17,810 bases of DNA from CAZVCJ01 sp964625745 (GCA_964625745.1 CAZVCJ010000080.1:1-17810); one strand, 5' to 3'. Positions 7,234 through 14,092 are shown, counted from the stretch's first letter. Notes: generated from the letters alone by a model not told the origin. Made by a program: numbers and translations.

Positions 7234-8403
7234 TCACTGGCCGATGAGGACTGACTGAGCAGAGGCCAACCCCACCCCGGCCTCAAACTCGTACCCGGCC
7301 CGGGCCAACCCCTGCTCGATCGCTCCCACGGTGGCCCGGATGTCGGATTCGCTCACCGCGCCCATGTGCCCGATGCGGAAGTAGCGAGCCTTGATGGCCG
7401 GATGCAGGCCGCCAGCCAGGATGACTCCCGCCTCCTTGATGTGCCCCAGCACTGCGCGGTCCACCCCGTCCGGATAATAAGGGGCGGTCAGGGTGGTGGC
7501 CGTCTTGTCGGGGCTTACCGGCACCTGCTTCATCCCCAGGGCGGTGACCGCCGCCTTGAGCGCTTCACTCAGCCGACGATGGCGAGCGAAACGGGCATCC
7601 ATTCCCTCGTCCAGAATCTGGCCCAAGCTCACGTTGAGGGCCCAGATGAGGTTCACCGCCGGCGTGCCGAAGTAGCGGGGCTGGCGGGACTCGTAGCCTT
7701 CCATGATGGGCAACCACTGAGTCCAATCGGCGTAATAGTTGCCCACCGGCGTCTGGCGATTGTGAAAGGCGCCCAACGCCCGTGGCCCGGCCACTACCAG
7801 GGCCAGTCCCGGCGGCACGCCGATGGCCTTCTGGGAAGCCGTAAGCGCCAGGTCAATGCCCCACTGCTCCTGACGCATCTCCTCGCCGGCCACCGCGCAC
7901 ACGCCGTCCACCACCACCAGCGCGCCGTGCTCGCGCCCCAACGCAGCCAGACCCTTCACGTCCGCGCCCACGGCGGTGGAGGTATCCACATGGGTGATGG
8001 TCAGCAGCTTGTAGCTATCCCTCTTGAGAGCAGCCTCCACCTCCTCCAGGGCCGGCGCGTCGCCGACGGCCGGAGCGCGCACGTGGGTCACAGCCGCGCC
8101 ATAGCGCTCCAAGATGGCGGCGAAGCGGTCGCTGAAGTAGCCGGTGTTCACCACCAGGGCCTTGTCGCCAGGCTCAATGAGGTTGGCGGCGGCGACGTCC
8201 ATGGCCAGCGTGCCCGAGCCGGCGATGACGAAGGGCTGTCCGCTGAGGCACAGGAACACCTGCCGCAACCGCTCCAGCGCCTGACCGAAAACCTCGATGA
8301 AGTTGGGATCCACGTGGCTGGTGGTAGCCATGCCCATGGCCCGCAGCACCTCCGGCGTGAACTCGATAGGCCCAGGGATCATGAGTAGTTTTCTGTCTTT
8401 CAT
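7234..8403 (-). CDS. Class V aminotransferase, alanine-glyoxylate/serine-pyruvate type
   Basis: This 389-residue fold-type I PLP enzyme begins with LLMIPGPIEFTPEVLRAMG, the N-terminal hallmark of the alanine--glyoxylate/serine--pyruvate group. The phosphate-binding AGSGTLAMD is at 61-69, the cofactor Asp at Asp166 (VVVDGVCA), and the Schiff-base lysine at Lys192 (TASQKAIGVPPGL). The C-terminal ARYFRIGHMG carries the substrate-carboxylate Arg. The reaction is probably transfer from alanine or serine to glyoxylate or a similar keto acid. Related (S)-ureidoglycine and phosphonate transaminases cannot be excluded. The start has AAAGGTGGG about 8 bases upstream. The upstream 239 bases hold a dispersed repeat. 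Linkage with the substrate-binding protein gene, which it follows, is uncertain. Confidence 0.92.
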   Translation of the reverse strand: MKDRKLLMIPGPIEFTPEVLRAMGMATTSHVDPNFIEVFGQALERLRQVFLCLSGQPFVIAGSGTLAMDVAAANLIEPGDKALVVNTGYFSDRFAAILERYGAAVTHVRAPAVGDAPALEEVEAALKRDSYKLLTITHVDTSTAVGADVKGLAALGREHGALVVVDGVCAVAGEEMRQEQWGIDLALTASQKAIGVPPGLALVVAGPRALGAFHNRQTPVGNYYADWTQWLPIMEGYESRQPRYFGTPAVNLIWALNVSLGQILDEGMDARFARHRRLSEALKAAVTALGMKQVPVSPDKTATTLTAPYYPDGVDRAVLGHIKEAGVILAGGLHPAIKARYFRIGHMGAVSESDIRATVGAIEQGLARAGYEFEAGVGLASAQSVLIGQ

Positions 8404-8480
8404 CGTCTATACCCACCTTTCTTGAATAGTAATGGTAATCGCCCGGCGAAGCTTCGCCTCAAACCGACAAGGCGAAATGT

Positions 8481-8560
8481 GTCATTCTGAGCGAGCGGAG
8501 TGAGCGAAGAATCTCGTTCCGCAAGCCAGAAACGGGATGCTTCGCTCCGCTCAGCATGAC
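8481..8560. repeat. Dispersed palindromic repeat of the GTCATTCTGAGC type
   Basis: Left part GTCATTCTGAGCGAGCGGAG (8481-8500) and right part ending CTCAGCATGAC (8550-8560) form an imperfect palindrome, a common interspersed intergenic family. It occupies most of the 239-base space (8404-8642) between the substrate-binding protein and the aminotransferase. I see no gene in that space. Confidence 0.8.
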
Positions 8561-8642
8561 AGGCCAAATCTTGTCTCATTATGTAAGGAATTTGGGGTGT
8601 CAAGGAGTTAAGGAACCGGCGCTTCCGAAGTAGTAGCGCATT

Positions 8643-9767
8643 TCATTGAGCGGCCTGGTATAGCACCCAGGCTCCGTTTCTCACAACCACCCAATCGTAG
8701 ACACCATGCACGATGCCGTACTCGTTGAGCTTCTTGGGGCCGGATGGCCCGCTGTATGCCTCGCCCACCTCAAAGAGCGCCTGCTTGATGCCGTCTGCGG
8801 TATAACCACCCTTCTCGATGGCTTTGGCCACCATCATCGTGGTGTCATAGGAAAAGTCGGCCCAGATAGTGGGGGGTTCCCCGTGTTTCTCTTCGAAGGC
8901 CTCAGCGAATGTCCTGTACTCAGAGGTTTCCATGGAGCCGGCGCGAAGGCCCATGATGCCCTCGGTAGCTTCTTTACCGGCAAGCTCTGGAACCTCTTTC
9001 GTTACGATAGACACACACGTCACCCACTGCGTATCGAAGCCCAGTTCTCTGGCTTGCTCCAATATTATTGCTGCCTCTTTCGCGCTGCCAACGATGAAAG
9101 TGACCTCCGGGTTCACCTCCTCGACCTTCAGGATCTCGGTGCGGAAATCCGTGCCGCCGACTTCGAACGGTTGAGCAACGAGCACCCTGTAGCCCTTTTC
9201 CGCCATCTCGGCCACGAAGGTATCCTTCACCCCGATGCCGTAGTCGTAGTTCATGTACACGACGGCCGCTTCCCTCTTCCCCAGGTGCTCAAGCATCCTC
9301 ACCCACTCAGGGCCCTGAGCCGTGTCTGAAGCCATCAGGGAGAAGAAGTATTCGCCGCAATCCATCAGGGCCGGCACGGTGGAGGCGGGCGAGATTTGAA
9401 CAACCTTTTTCTCCTGCGCCAGGGGGCATAGGGCCAGACTGACCGTGCTGCTGCCTGAGCCCACGATCACAGGTACCTTGTCGGTCTCCACCAGCTTGAG
9501 GAAAGCTGTGCGCGCGTCGGCGGCGCTAAAGCGGTCGTCCTCGTAGATCACTTCCACCGGAACGCCATTGATCCCTCCGGCCGCATTGATCTCGTCGAGG
9601 GCTACCTCCGTGCCCTTCTTCATACTCTGGCCATACACGGCTGCGTCTCCGGTCAGATGGTTGATGAACCCTATCTTGTACATCTCCGGCTTTGCTGGGC
9701 GGCAAGAAGCCACCAGCAAGCCAAAAACCATCGTGGCCCCAACTATCACCAAAAGTCTCCTGATCAT
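8643..9767 (-). CDS. ABC transporter substrate-binding lipoprotein, branched-chain amino acid (LivJ) type
   Basis: This 374-residue protein is of the type I periplasmic-binding fold used by branched-chain amino acid/amide ABC importers. The signal peptide (IRRLLVIVGATMVFGLLV) ends in a lipobox with the lipidation Cys at Cys22 (VASC). The mature part starts YKIGFINHLTGDAAVYGQSM, and LDEINAAGGINGVPVEVIYEDD is the family signature. A GSGSSTVSLAL ligand-loop segment and IWADFSYDTTMMVAKAI near the C-terminus also fit. The start is the ATG at 9767, seven bases after GGAGGG; an in-frame TTG six bases upstream is too close to that site. No permease or ATPase gene is present here, so it is an orphan receptor or depends on a distant LivHMGF set. 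It begins 39 bases after the DUF512 gene on the same strand. Confidence 0.93.
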   Translation of the reverse strand: MIRRLLVIVGATMVFGLLVASCRPAKPEMYKIGFINHLTGDAAVYGQSMKKGTEVALDEINAAGGINGVPVEVIYEDDRFSAADARTAFLKLVETDKVPVIVGSGSSTVSLALCPLAQEKKVVQISPASTVPALMDCGEYFFSLMASDTAQGPEWVRMLEHLGKREAAVVYMNYDYGIGVKDTFVAEMAEKGYRVLVAQPFEVGGTDFRTEILKVEEVNPEVTFIVGSAKEAAIILEQARELGFDTQWVTCVSIVTKEVPELAGKEATEGIMGLRAGSMETSEYRTFAEAFEEKHGEPPTIWADFSYDTTMMVAKAIEKGGYTADGIKQALFEVGEAYSGPSGPKKLNEYGIVHGVYDWVVVRNGAWVLYQAAQ

Positions 9768-9806
9768 TTTCAAGCCCTCCTTATTTTCCCTCGCTTTCGC
9801 AAGTAA

Positions 9807-11102
9807 CTACAGCCGACCCTGACCGCGCAAAAAGTCGGCCACTTCCCCCATCGTCCCCGCCACCTCGACTCTGACGCCCAGCCTCTCGCCTATCGCAGCA
9901 GCAGTCATATCGTCGAGGGTCAGTCCCCCTGAGGCATCGAACATGGCCTGTGGGAGGAACACCAGGTCGCCAAGTTCGCGCCCCCGCAAAGCCTCGATCA
10001 CATCCCAGCCCGTGAGGAGCCCCGAAACAGTCACCGTCGGCCCGAAGAAGCGATTCTCCACCGGGACGACCTCGATTTCCAGTCCCGTCCTCCCCGCCAG
10101 CTTCGCCGCCACATCCCCCAAAACCGGCGCGATCAACGTCCCGCAAACCAGAGTGACCCTCCCAACCCGAAACCTGAAACCCTCAACTCGAAACTCTTCG
10201 TCCAGGAAAACTCTGGTCAGCCCCACCCCATTCTCCAGTTGGGGAAACCCATCGTACTCTTCAGACGGAGGCACTTCCAGGCCAGCCAGCAGGTACCATT
10301 CATCGGAGGCGTAGACCAAATTGAGGCCGCGCTGGCGTCGGAACTCTCGCTGCCAGTCTGAGATCTGAATCAGGATCGGCCCCGCCTCCTCAGGCCTGTA
10401 GACGCGAAAAGGACCACGATGGTATTTGGTGAGGCCCAGGGGGACGACGGCGATGGACTGCACGGTCGGATAGAGGGCGGCCAGGTTGGCCACGGTGTGG
10501 GCCAGATGCGGGCCGTCGTTGAGACCGGGGATGAGGACGATCTGGGCGTGAACCTGGATACCCAGGCTACCCAGCCGCTTCAATTGCTCGACGACGTCGG
10601 GAGCGGCGGGACTGCCCAGGATGCGGCGACGCAAAGCGAGGTCGGTGGCGTGAACGGAGACGTAGAGGGGACTGAGGCGCTGCTCGGCCAGGCGATCCCA
10701 GTCGTCTTCGGTGAGGTTGGTCAAAGTGATGAAATTGCCGAACAGGAAGGAATAGCGATAGTCGTCGTCCTTAATGTAGAGGGAGCGCCGCATCCCCGGC
10801 GGCATCCCGTTGAGAAAGCAAAACTCGCAGCGATTGTTGCAGCGGCGCAGGCCGTCGAAAGTTGGCTCGGCGAACTCAATGCCTGGCTCCTGGTCGTAGC
10901 CCCGCTCCACCTGGTAGACGCTCCGCTCCCCACCCCGTTCTACGACCAGCTCCAGTTCTTCCTCAGCTCCATAGAAACGGTAATCAATGACGTCGCGCAG
11001 GACGTGGCCATCGATGGAGAGAAGCACATCGCCAGGCTGCAAGCCCAGCTCCGCAGCGATACTGCCTGAACGTACCTCCGCGATCACCCCGTCCTTGTCC
11101 AC
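9807..11102 (-). CDS. DUF512 protein: PDZ-like plus radical SAM-type Fe-S domain
   Basis: This 431-residue protein has an N-terminal PDZ-like domain (about 3-62; LQPGDVLLSIDG) and then a CxxxCxxC cluster at Cys88, Cys92 and Cys95 (RCNNRCEFCFLNG), as in radical SAM enzymes. A barrel-like middle follows (YVSVHATDLALRRRILG, 147-163; LIPGLNDG, 190-197), then the C-terminal DUF512 domain (from about 295; VTLVCGTLIAPVL). The family is widely conserved in Firmicutes, Chloroflexi and Cyanobacteria beside der, plsC or cmk-type genes, but its reaction is unknown. The start is a GTG at 11102, three bases after the plsC stop, with AAGGA 9 bases upstream. Residues 302-315 (EFRVEGFRFRVGR region) are encoded by DNA resembling the dispersed GTTTCGGGTTTCGAG repeat, an in-frame acquisition in a linker. 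Confidence 0.93.
   Translation of the reverse strand: MDKDGVIAEVRSGSIAAELGLQPGDVLLSIDGHVLRDVIDYRFYGAEEELELVVERGGERSVYQVERGYDQEPGIEFAEPTFDGLRRCNNRCEFCFLNGMPPGMRRSLYIKDDDYRYSFLFGNFITLTNLTEDDWDRLAEQRLSPLYVSVHATDLALRRRILGSPAAPDVVEQLKRLGSLGIQVHAQIVLIPGLNDGPHLAHTVANLAALYPTVQSIAVVPLGLTKYHRGPFRVYRPEEAGPILIQISDWQREFRRQRGLNLVYASDEWYLLAGLEVPPSEEYDGFPQLENGVGLTRVFLDEEFRVEGFRFRVGRVTLVCGTLIAPVLGDVAAKLAGRTGLEIEVVPVENRFFGPTVTVSGLLTGWDVIEALRGRELGDLVFLPQAMFDASGGLTLDDMTAAAIGERLGVRVEVAGTMGEVADFLRGQGRL
10158..10199. repeat. GTTTCGGG-type dispersed repeat inside the DUF512 gene
   Basis: On the coding (minus) strand this stretch reads as reiterated GTTTCGAGTT/GTTTCAG/GTTTCGGGTTGGG words. They match the repeat at 17712-17745 in the YfhO-like gene and common intergenic repeats. 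Length and frame keep the ORF open. Confidence 0.6.
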
Positions 11103-11105
11103 CGA

Positions 11106-11810
11106 CTACCGTCCTTTCTCGCCTGGCAGATTGCCGGAGCTGCCCGGCGGAAAAGCGAGATAGTCTTCGGTGGCCGAGTCGAGGTCGCTGTAAACACCTC
11201 TGCGCTCAGGAGGCAACAGGGAAGCCAGTTGATACATCCCTTCCTCGGTTATCTTGCCCATGACCGTTCGCCCGAACTTTTTCTGTCCAACGGAGAAGCG
11301 AAAGGTCCGGCCGATAACTACCTTGATGGAAGTGCGACGCAATCTTGACAGATTGGCCCAGAAGTGCTCTCCCCCTGTGATGGCCATGGGCAAGATGGGG
11401 GCGTCGGCACGCAAAGCGATGAAGGTCATGCCATCGTGACCTTTCTGCAGCCGCCCGTCGCCGCTCCTGGTGCCTTCGGGAGCCATGAGCAATGCCTGGC
11501 CGCCAGCCAGCACCTCCAGGGAGCGGCGGATGGCCCGGCGATCCACCTCCCCCCGGCGCACGGGGAAAGCGCCGTAGAGCCTGACGATGATGCCCAGGAA
11601 GGGATGATGGAAGTTCTCGATCTTGGACATGATCACCACCTCGCGAGGCGTCACCGCGCCCGCCAACGCCGGGTCGAGGAAGTTGGTATGGGTCATCGCC
11701 AGGATCAACGGACCCTCGAGGGGCACGTTCTCCAGGCCGACGACCTCCAACTTGAGGAGGATCCTGGCCAGGACCCGGACGACAGAATTACAAAAGCGAC
11801 GAGTCCACAT
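11106..11810 (-). CDS. 1-acyl-sn-glycerol-3-phosphate acyltransferase (PlsC-like), canonical copy
   Basis: This 234-residue membrane-associated acyltransferase adds a fatty acyl chain to lysophosphatidic acid in phospholipid synthesis. Motif I HTNFLD gives His41 and Asp46 (HX4D). Motif II lies in LYGAFPVRRGEVD (78-90), motif III is intact as PEGTRS (111-116), and motif IV is PILPMAITGGE (138-148). A hydrophobic N-terminal helix (VVRVLARILLKLEVVGL) fits membrane association. It follows the other plsC-like gene by 50 bases and precedes the DUF512 gene by 3, in one operon. The C-terminal 30 residues are poorly conserved, Pro/Gly-rich and may be disordered. The ribosome site is weak (AGGGTGAAAG). 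Acyl specificity cannot be read. Confidence 0.92.
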   Translation of the reverse strand: MWTRRFCNSVVRVLARILLKLEVVGLENVPLEGPLILAMTHTNFLDPALAGAVTPREVVIMSKIENFHHPFLGIIVRLYGAFPVRRGEVDRRAIRRSLEVLAGGQALLMAPEGTRSGDGRLQKGHDGMTFIALRADAPILPMAITGGEHFWANLSRLRRTSIKVVIGRTFRFSVGQKKFGRTVMGKITEEGMYQLASLLPPERRGVYSDLDSATEDYLAFPPGSSGNLPGEKGR

Positions 11811-11848
11811 CTTTCACCCTTGATAATCACGAGTGGCACGAGTACTTG

Positions 11849-11890
11849 TTCCTCGTTGCCTCATTCCTCGTTGCCTCGTTTCTCATCGCC
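11849..11890. repeat. 15-base tandem repeat covering a plsC stop codon
   Basis: TTCCTCGTTGCCTCA (11849-11863) and TTCCTCGTTGCCTCG (11864-11878) are followed by a partial third unit (11879-11890). The stop codon of the upstream plsC-like gene (11861-11863, minus strand) and its last residues lie in the repeat. Similar words occur near 3610-3630. Confidence 0.75.
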
Positions 11891-12532
11891 ATAGACACCC
11901 CGATACTCCGGCGGCAGCATGGCGGCGATGCGATACATGATCTCATCGGTGAGCTCGGCCACCTGCTGACGCCGCGCCTGAGGCTTGCTGGCCCGGGGCG
12001 GCGTGATAATGACTTCGCCGAAGGTAACGGTCAGCCGAGGGCAGCGCAGGCGCTTCCACTCAGTGTAAGTCTTCTCCGTGCCGGTCAGGGCCACAGGAAG
12101 GATCGGCGCACCGCTGCGCAGGGCCAGGTAGGCGACGCCCTGCCGCGCTTGCTCCAGAGCACCGGTCAAGCTCTGCCTGGCCTCCGGGGCCAGGGCCAGC
12201 ACCTTGCCCTCGGTCAACGCCTGCAGAGCTCGTCGGATGACCTCGCGGTCGAACTGGTCGCGGTGCACGGGGATGGTGCCGTACAGCCGGAGCAACTGGC
12301 CAGTGACGGGGACGTGATAGAGATCCTCCAGAGCTACGCCCTCTACGGGCTGGGGCAGAAAAGGTAACACCAGGGCGGCATCGAGATGCGCCAGGTGGTT
12401 AAAGGCAACCAGCAGGGGTCCGCCCTGAGGAATGTTATCCAGACCCTTTATCTCCAGGCGCGTGCAGAGCCTCAAGAACACCCTCAAGGCAAAACAAGCC
12501 CAACGTCGAAAGATCAATCGTCCTCTGCTCAT
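11861..12532 (-). CDS. PlsC-like acyltransferase with degenerate motif III
   Basis: This 223-residue paralogue of the adjacent PlsC has motif I as NHLAHLD (His46, Asp51; HX4D), a motif II-like LYGTIPVHRDQFDRE (83-97), and motif IV as APILPVALTGTE (142-153). Motif III, normally PEGTRS, reads PEARQS (117-122): Glu118 is kept but Gly, Thr and Arg are changed. As motif III contributes to glycerophosphate binding, the acceptor may differ or activity may be low. The ATG overlaps the cmk stop in an ATGA (12532-12529), so translation is coupled. Its last residues (about DEKRGNEE) come from a 15-base tandem repeat. It may be an acyltransferase for another acceptor, or a duplicate in drift. Confidence 0.88.
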   Translation of the reverse strand: MSRGRLIFRRWACFALRVFLRLCTRLEIKGLDNIPQGGPLLVAFNHLAHLDAALVLPFLPQPVEGVALEDLYHVPVTGQLLRLYGTIPVHRDQFDREVIRRALQALTEGKVLALAPEARQSLTGALEQARQGVAYLALRSGAPILPVALTGTEKTYTEWKRLRCPRLTVTFGEVIITPPRASKPQARRQQVAELTDEIMYRIAAMLPPEYRGVYGDEKRGNEE

Positions 12533-13200
12533 ATCAACTCCTCCACTTTGGCCAACACCTCAGCTATGCTCAGCCCTGTCGTGTCAATGATGATGGCATC
12601 GTCGGCGGGGCGAAGCGGAGCCGCCTCTCGCTCACTGTCAATCTTGTCCCGCCGGCGCATGGCCGACAGAACCTTCTCGTAATCGGCCTCTTCTCCTCTT
12701 TCCAAAATCTCCCGCTGACGACGGTGGGCCCTCTCCTCAACAGTGGCATCCAGGTAGACCTTGAGGTCCGCCTCAGGAAGAACCACCGTGCCGATGTCTC
12801 GCCCCACCATGACGATGCGTCCTCGCCGCCCGATTCGCCGCTGCTGATCCGTGAGGGCCTGGCGCACGCCGGGGTAGGCTGAGACGGGCGAGACGTTGGC
12901 GTCCACCTCGGGCCGGCGGATCTGCCAGGTGACGTCCTGCCCGTTGGCATGGACGGTGTACTGCCGACCATCGTCAACAGTGGGCCGGGTGATATTGATG
13001 ACGATGCTTTCGGCCAGAGCAGTGATGGCCTCCTCGTCAGCGATGTCAATCCCCTGCTCAAGAGCAACCCAGGTGACAGCCCGGTACATCGCACCCGTGT
13101 CGAGGTGGAGGTATCCCAGCCGCCGGGCCAGGAGCTCCCCGATGGTGCTCTTGCCCGAGGCGGCGGGGCCGTCAATGGTGATGGTAGAAGGTTTTGACAT
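12529..13200 (-). CDS. cmk: Cytidylate kinase
   Basis: This 223-residue P-loop kinase transfers phosphate from ATP to CMP or dCMP to make the diphosphate for nucleic acid and phospholipid synthesis. The Walker A motif DGPAASGKST is at 10-19. HLDTGAMYRAVTW (about 32-44) is the family's nucleotide-binding signature, RPEVDANVSPVSAYPGVR fits the CMP-binding insert, and VGRDIGTVVLPEADLKVYLDA and RRDKIDSERE...PLRPADDAIIIDT complete the pattern. It heads the coupled series cmk-plsC-plsC-DUF512. There is no visible ribosome site before the ATG at 13200: the upstream bases are AT-rich and hold the divergent RHH/PIN promoter and operator. The start is nevertheless fixed closely because the conserved beta-strand and P-loop begin within ten codons. 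Expression may depend on readthrough from rluB or on leader-poor initiation. Confidence 0.95.
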   Translation of the reverse strand: MSKPSTITIDGPAASGKSTIGELLARRLGYLHLDTGAMYRAVTWVALEQGIDIADEEAITALAESIVINITRPTVDDGRQYTVHANGQDVTWQIRRPEVDANVSPVSAYPGVRQALTDQQRRIGRRGRIVMVGRDIGTVVLPEADLKVYLDATVEERAHRRQREILERGEEADYEKVLSAMRRRDKIDSEREAAPLRPADDAIIIDTTGLSIAEVLAKVEELI

Positions 13201-13222
13201 TATACAGCATCTATGCTACAAT
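13194..13222 (+). promoter_or_regulatory. Near-consensus extended -10 promoter of the RHH/PIN module
   Basis: TTGACA (13194-13199) is a full consensus -35. After 17 bases TACAAT (13217-13222) is the -10, preceded by TGC for an extended -10. The -35 overlaps the divergent cmk start codon (13198-13200). Transcription would start near 13229, only about 25 bases before the RHH start. Confidence 0.75.
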
Positions 13223-13237
13223 AGCAATGTATACAGC
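13201..13237. promoter_or_regulatory. Candidate autoregulatory operator of the RHH antitoxin
   Basis: A perfect inverted repeat TGCTA-caa-TAGCA (13214-13226) covers the -10. Two direct TATACAGC copies (13201-13208 and 13230-13237) flank it, and the right one overlaps the palindrome TGTATACA (13228-13235). Ribbon-helix-helix antitoxins usually bind such short repeats at their own promoter. Binding here would also cover the cmk upstream region. Confidence 0.5.
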
Positions 13238-13254
13238 GTTCAGGAGACATGACG

Positions 13255-13518
13255 ATGGCTATGACACGGACTCAGATTTATCTAACCGAAAAACAACGCG
13301 AGAAGATCCAGCGCTTGGCCGAGCTTCAACACAAAACGATGGCTCAGGTGATCCGCGAAGCGGTCGAAGAGTACGTGATCCAACGAATGGATATTGAAAA
13401 CCTCAGAAAGGCTTCGGTCAATCCAACCGACCCCCTGTGGGACATCATTGGGCTGGGGGACAGCGGAATCGCCGATGGCTCGATTCATCATGATCGCTAC
13501 ATCTACGATGAGGACTAA
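13255..13518 (+). CDS. Ribbon-helix-helix (CopG/Arc-type) antitoxin
   Basis: This is an 87-residue DNA-binding antitoxin. The N-terminal RHH motif reads TRTQIYLTEKQREKIQRLAE (strand then helix A) followed by HKTMAQVIREAVEEYVIQRM (turn and helix B). The rest (about 50-87) is acidic, ends IHHDRYIYDED, and is the likely toxin-binding tail. I choose the ATG at 13255: AGGAG at 13242-13246 is 8 bases away, while the ATG at 13249 is only 2 away. A further ATG at 13261 is also possible. The stop overlaps the PIN start by one base (TAATG at 13516-13520), so translation is coupled. It probably represses its own promoter through the repeats at 13201-13237. It forms a VapBC-like module with the PIN gene. 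Confidence 0.87.
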   Translation: MAMTRTQIYLTEKQREKIQRLAELQHKTMAQVIREAVEEYVIQRMDIENLRKASVNPTDPLWDIIGLGDSGIADGSIHHDRYIYDED

Positions 13519-14092
13519 TGCGACACGTATTCTTTGACACCAGCGCTTACGTGGCCCTCGCACATACCAGGGATCAATTTCACGCCGATGCAGTGCGATT
13601 AGCTGAATGGGTCATCGCNNNNNNNNNNNNNNNNNNNNNNNNNNNNNNNNNNNNNNNNNNNNNNNNNNNNNNNNNNNNNNNNNNNNNNNNNNNNNNNNNN
13701 NNNNNNNNNNNNNNNNNNATACCAGGGATCAATTTCACGCCGATGCAGTGCGATTAGCTGAATGGGTCATCGCTGATCGGCTCCCCCGCGTCACAACCAA
13801 TTACGTCCTCGCTGAAGCCCACACCCTAATCCGCCGCAAGTGCGGCCACACCACTGCAGTACAGTTCGGCGAAGGCATACGCCGCGACGTGGTTGTGGGG
13901 AACCTGGACATCATCTACGCTGATGCGGCAGTGGATGACGCAGCCTGGGAAATCTTCAAGAAATACGCTGACCAGGATTTCTCCTTCGTGGATTGTACCA
14001 GCTTTGCCTGGCTACGTCAACATCCAGATAGCGAGGTCTTCGCTTTCGACGAGCACTTCCTCGGGATGGGCTTCCCCCCATTCCAGGATTAG
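13518..14092 (+). CDS. PIN-domain ribonuclease toxin (VapC-like), interrupted by an assembly gap
   Basis: As printed, the gene runs through 100 Ns and repeats 55 bases. If the duplicate is removed by joining 13618 to 13774, it becomes a clean frame of 139 residues with no shift. That protein has the PIN pattern: MRHVFFDTSAYVAL (Asp7), NYVLAEAHTL (Glu48), a second acidic pair at FSFVDCTSFAW (Asp107) and a final Asp126 in VFAFDEHF. PIN toxins are metal-dependent RNases that cleave tRNA, rRNA or mRNA and are inhibited by the linked antitoxin. The target is not readable here. Its TAG (14090-14092) overlaps the TAA of the convergent rluB-type gene (14091-14089). All expected catalytic acids are present, so the toxin looks intact. 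Confidence 0.87.
13564..13773. other. Assembly gap 2: 100 Ns between identical 55-base copies
   Basis: Bases 13619-13718 are exactly 100 Ns. The 55 bases before (13564-13618) equal the 55 after (13719-13773). Collapsing them to one copy restores the PIN reading frame exactly, which strongly supports an unmerged contig overlap and not missing sequence. Confidence 0.95.

Noticed and set aside
13199..13227. Minus-strand TTGCTA-N17-TATAAT as the cmk promoter
   Set aside because: The -10 overlaps the cmk ATG, so transcription would start inside the gene. It cannot supply the start codon.
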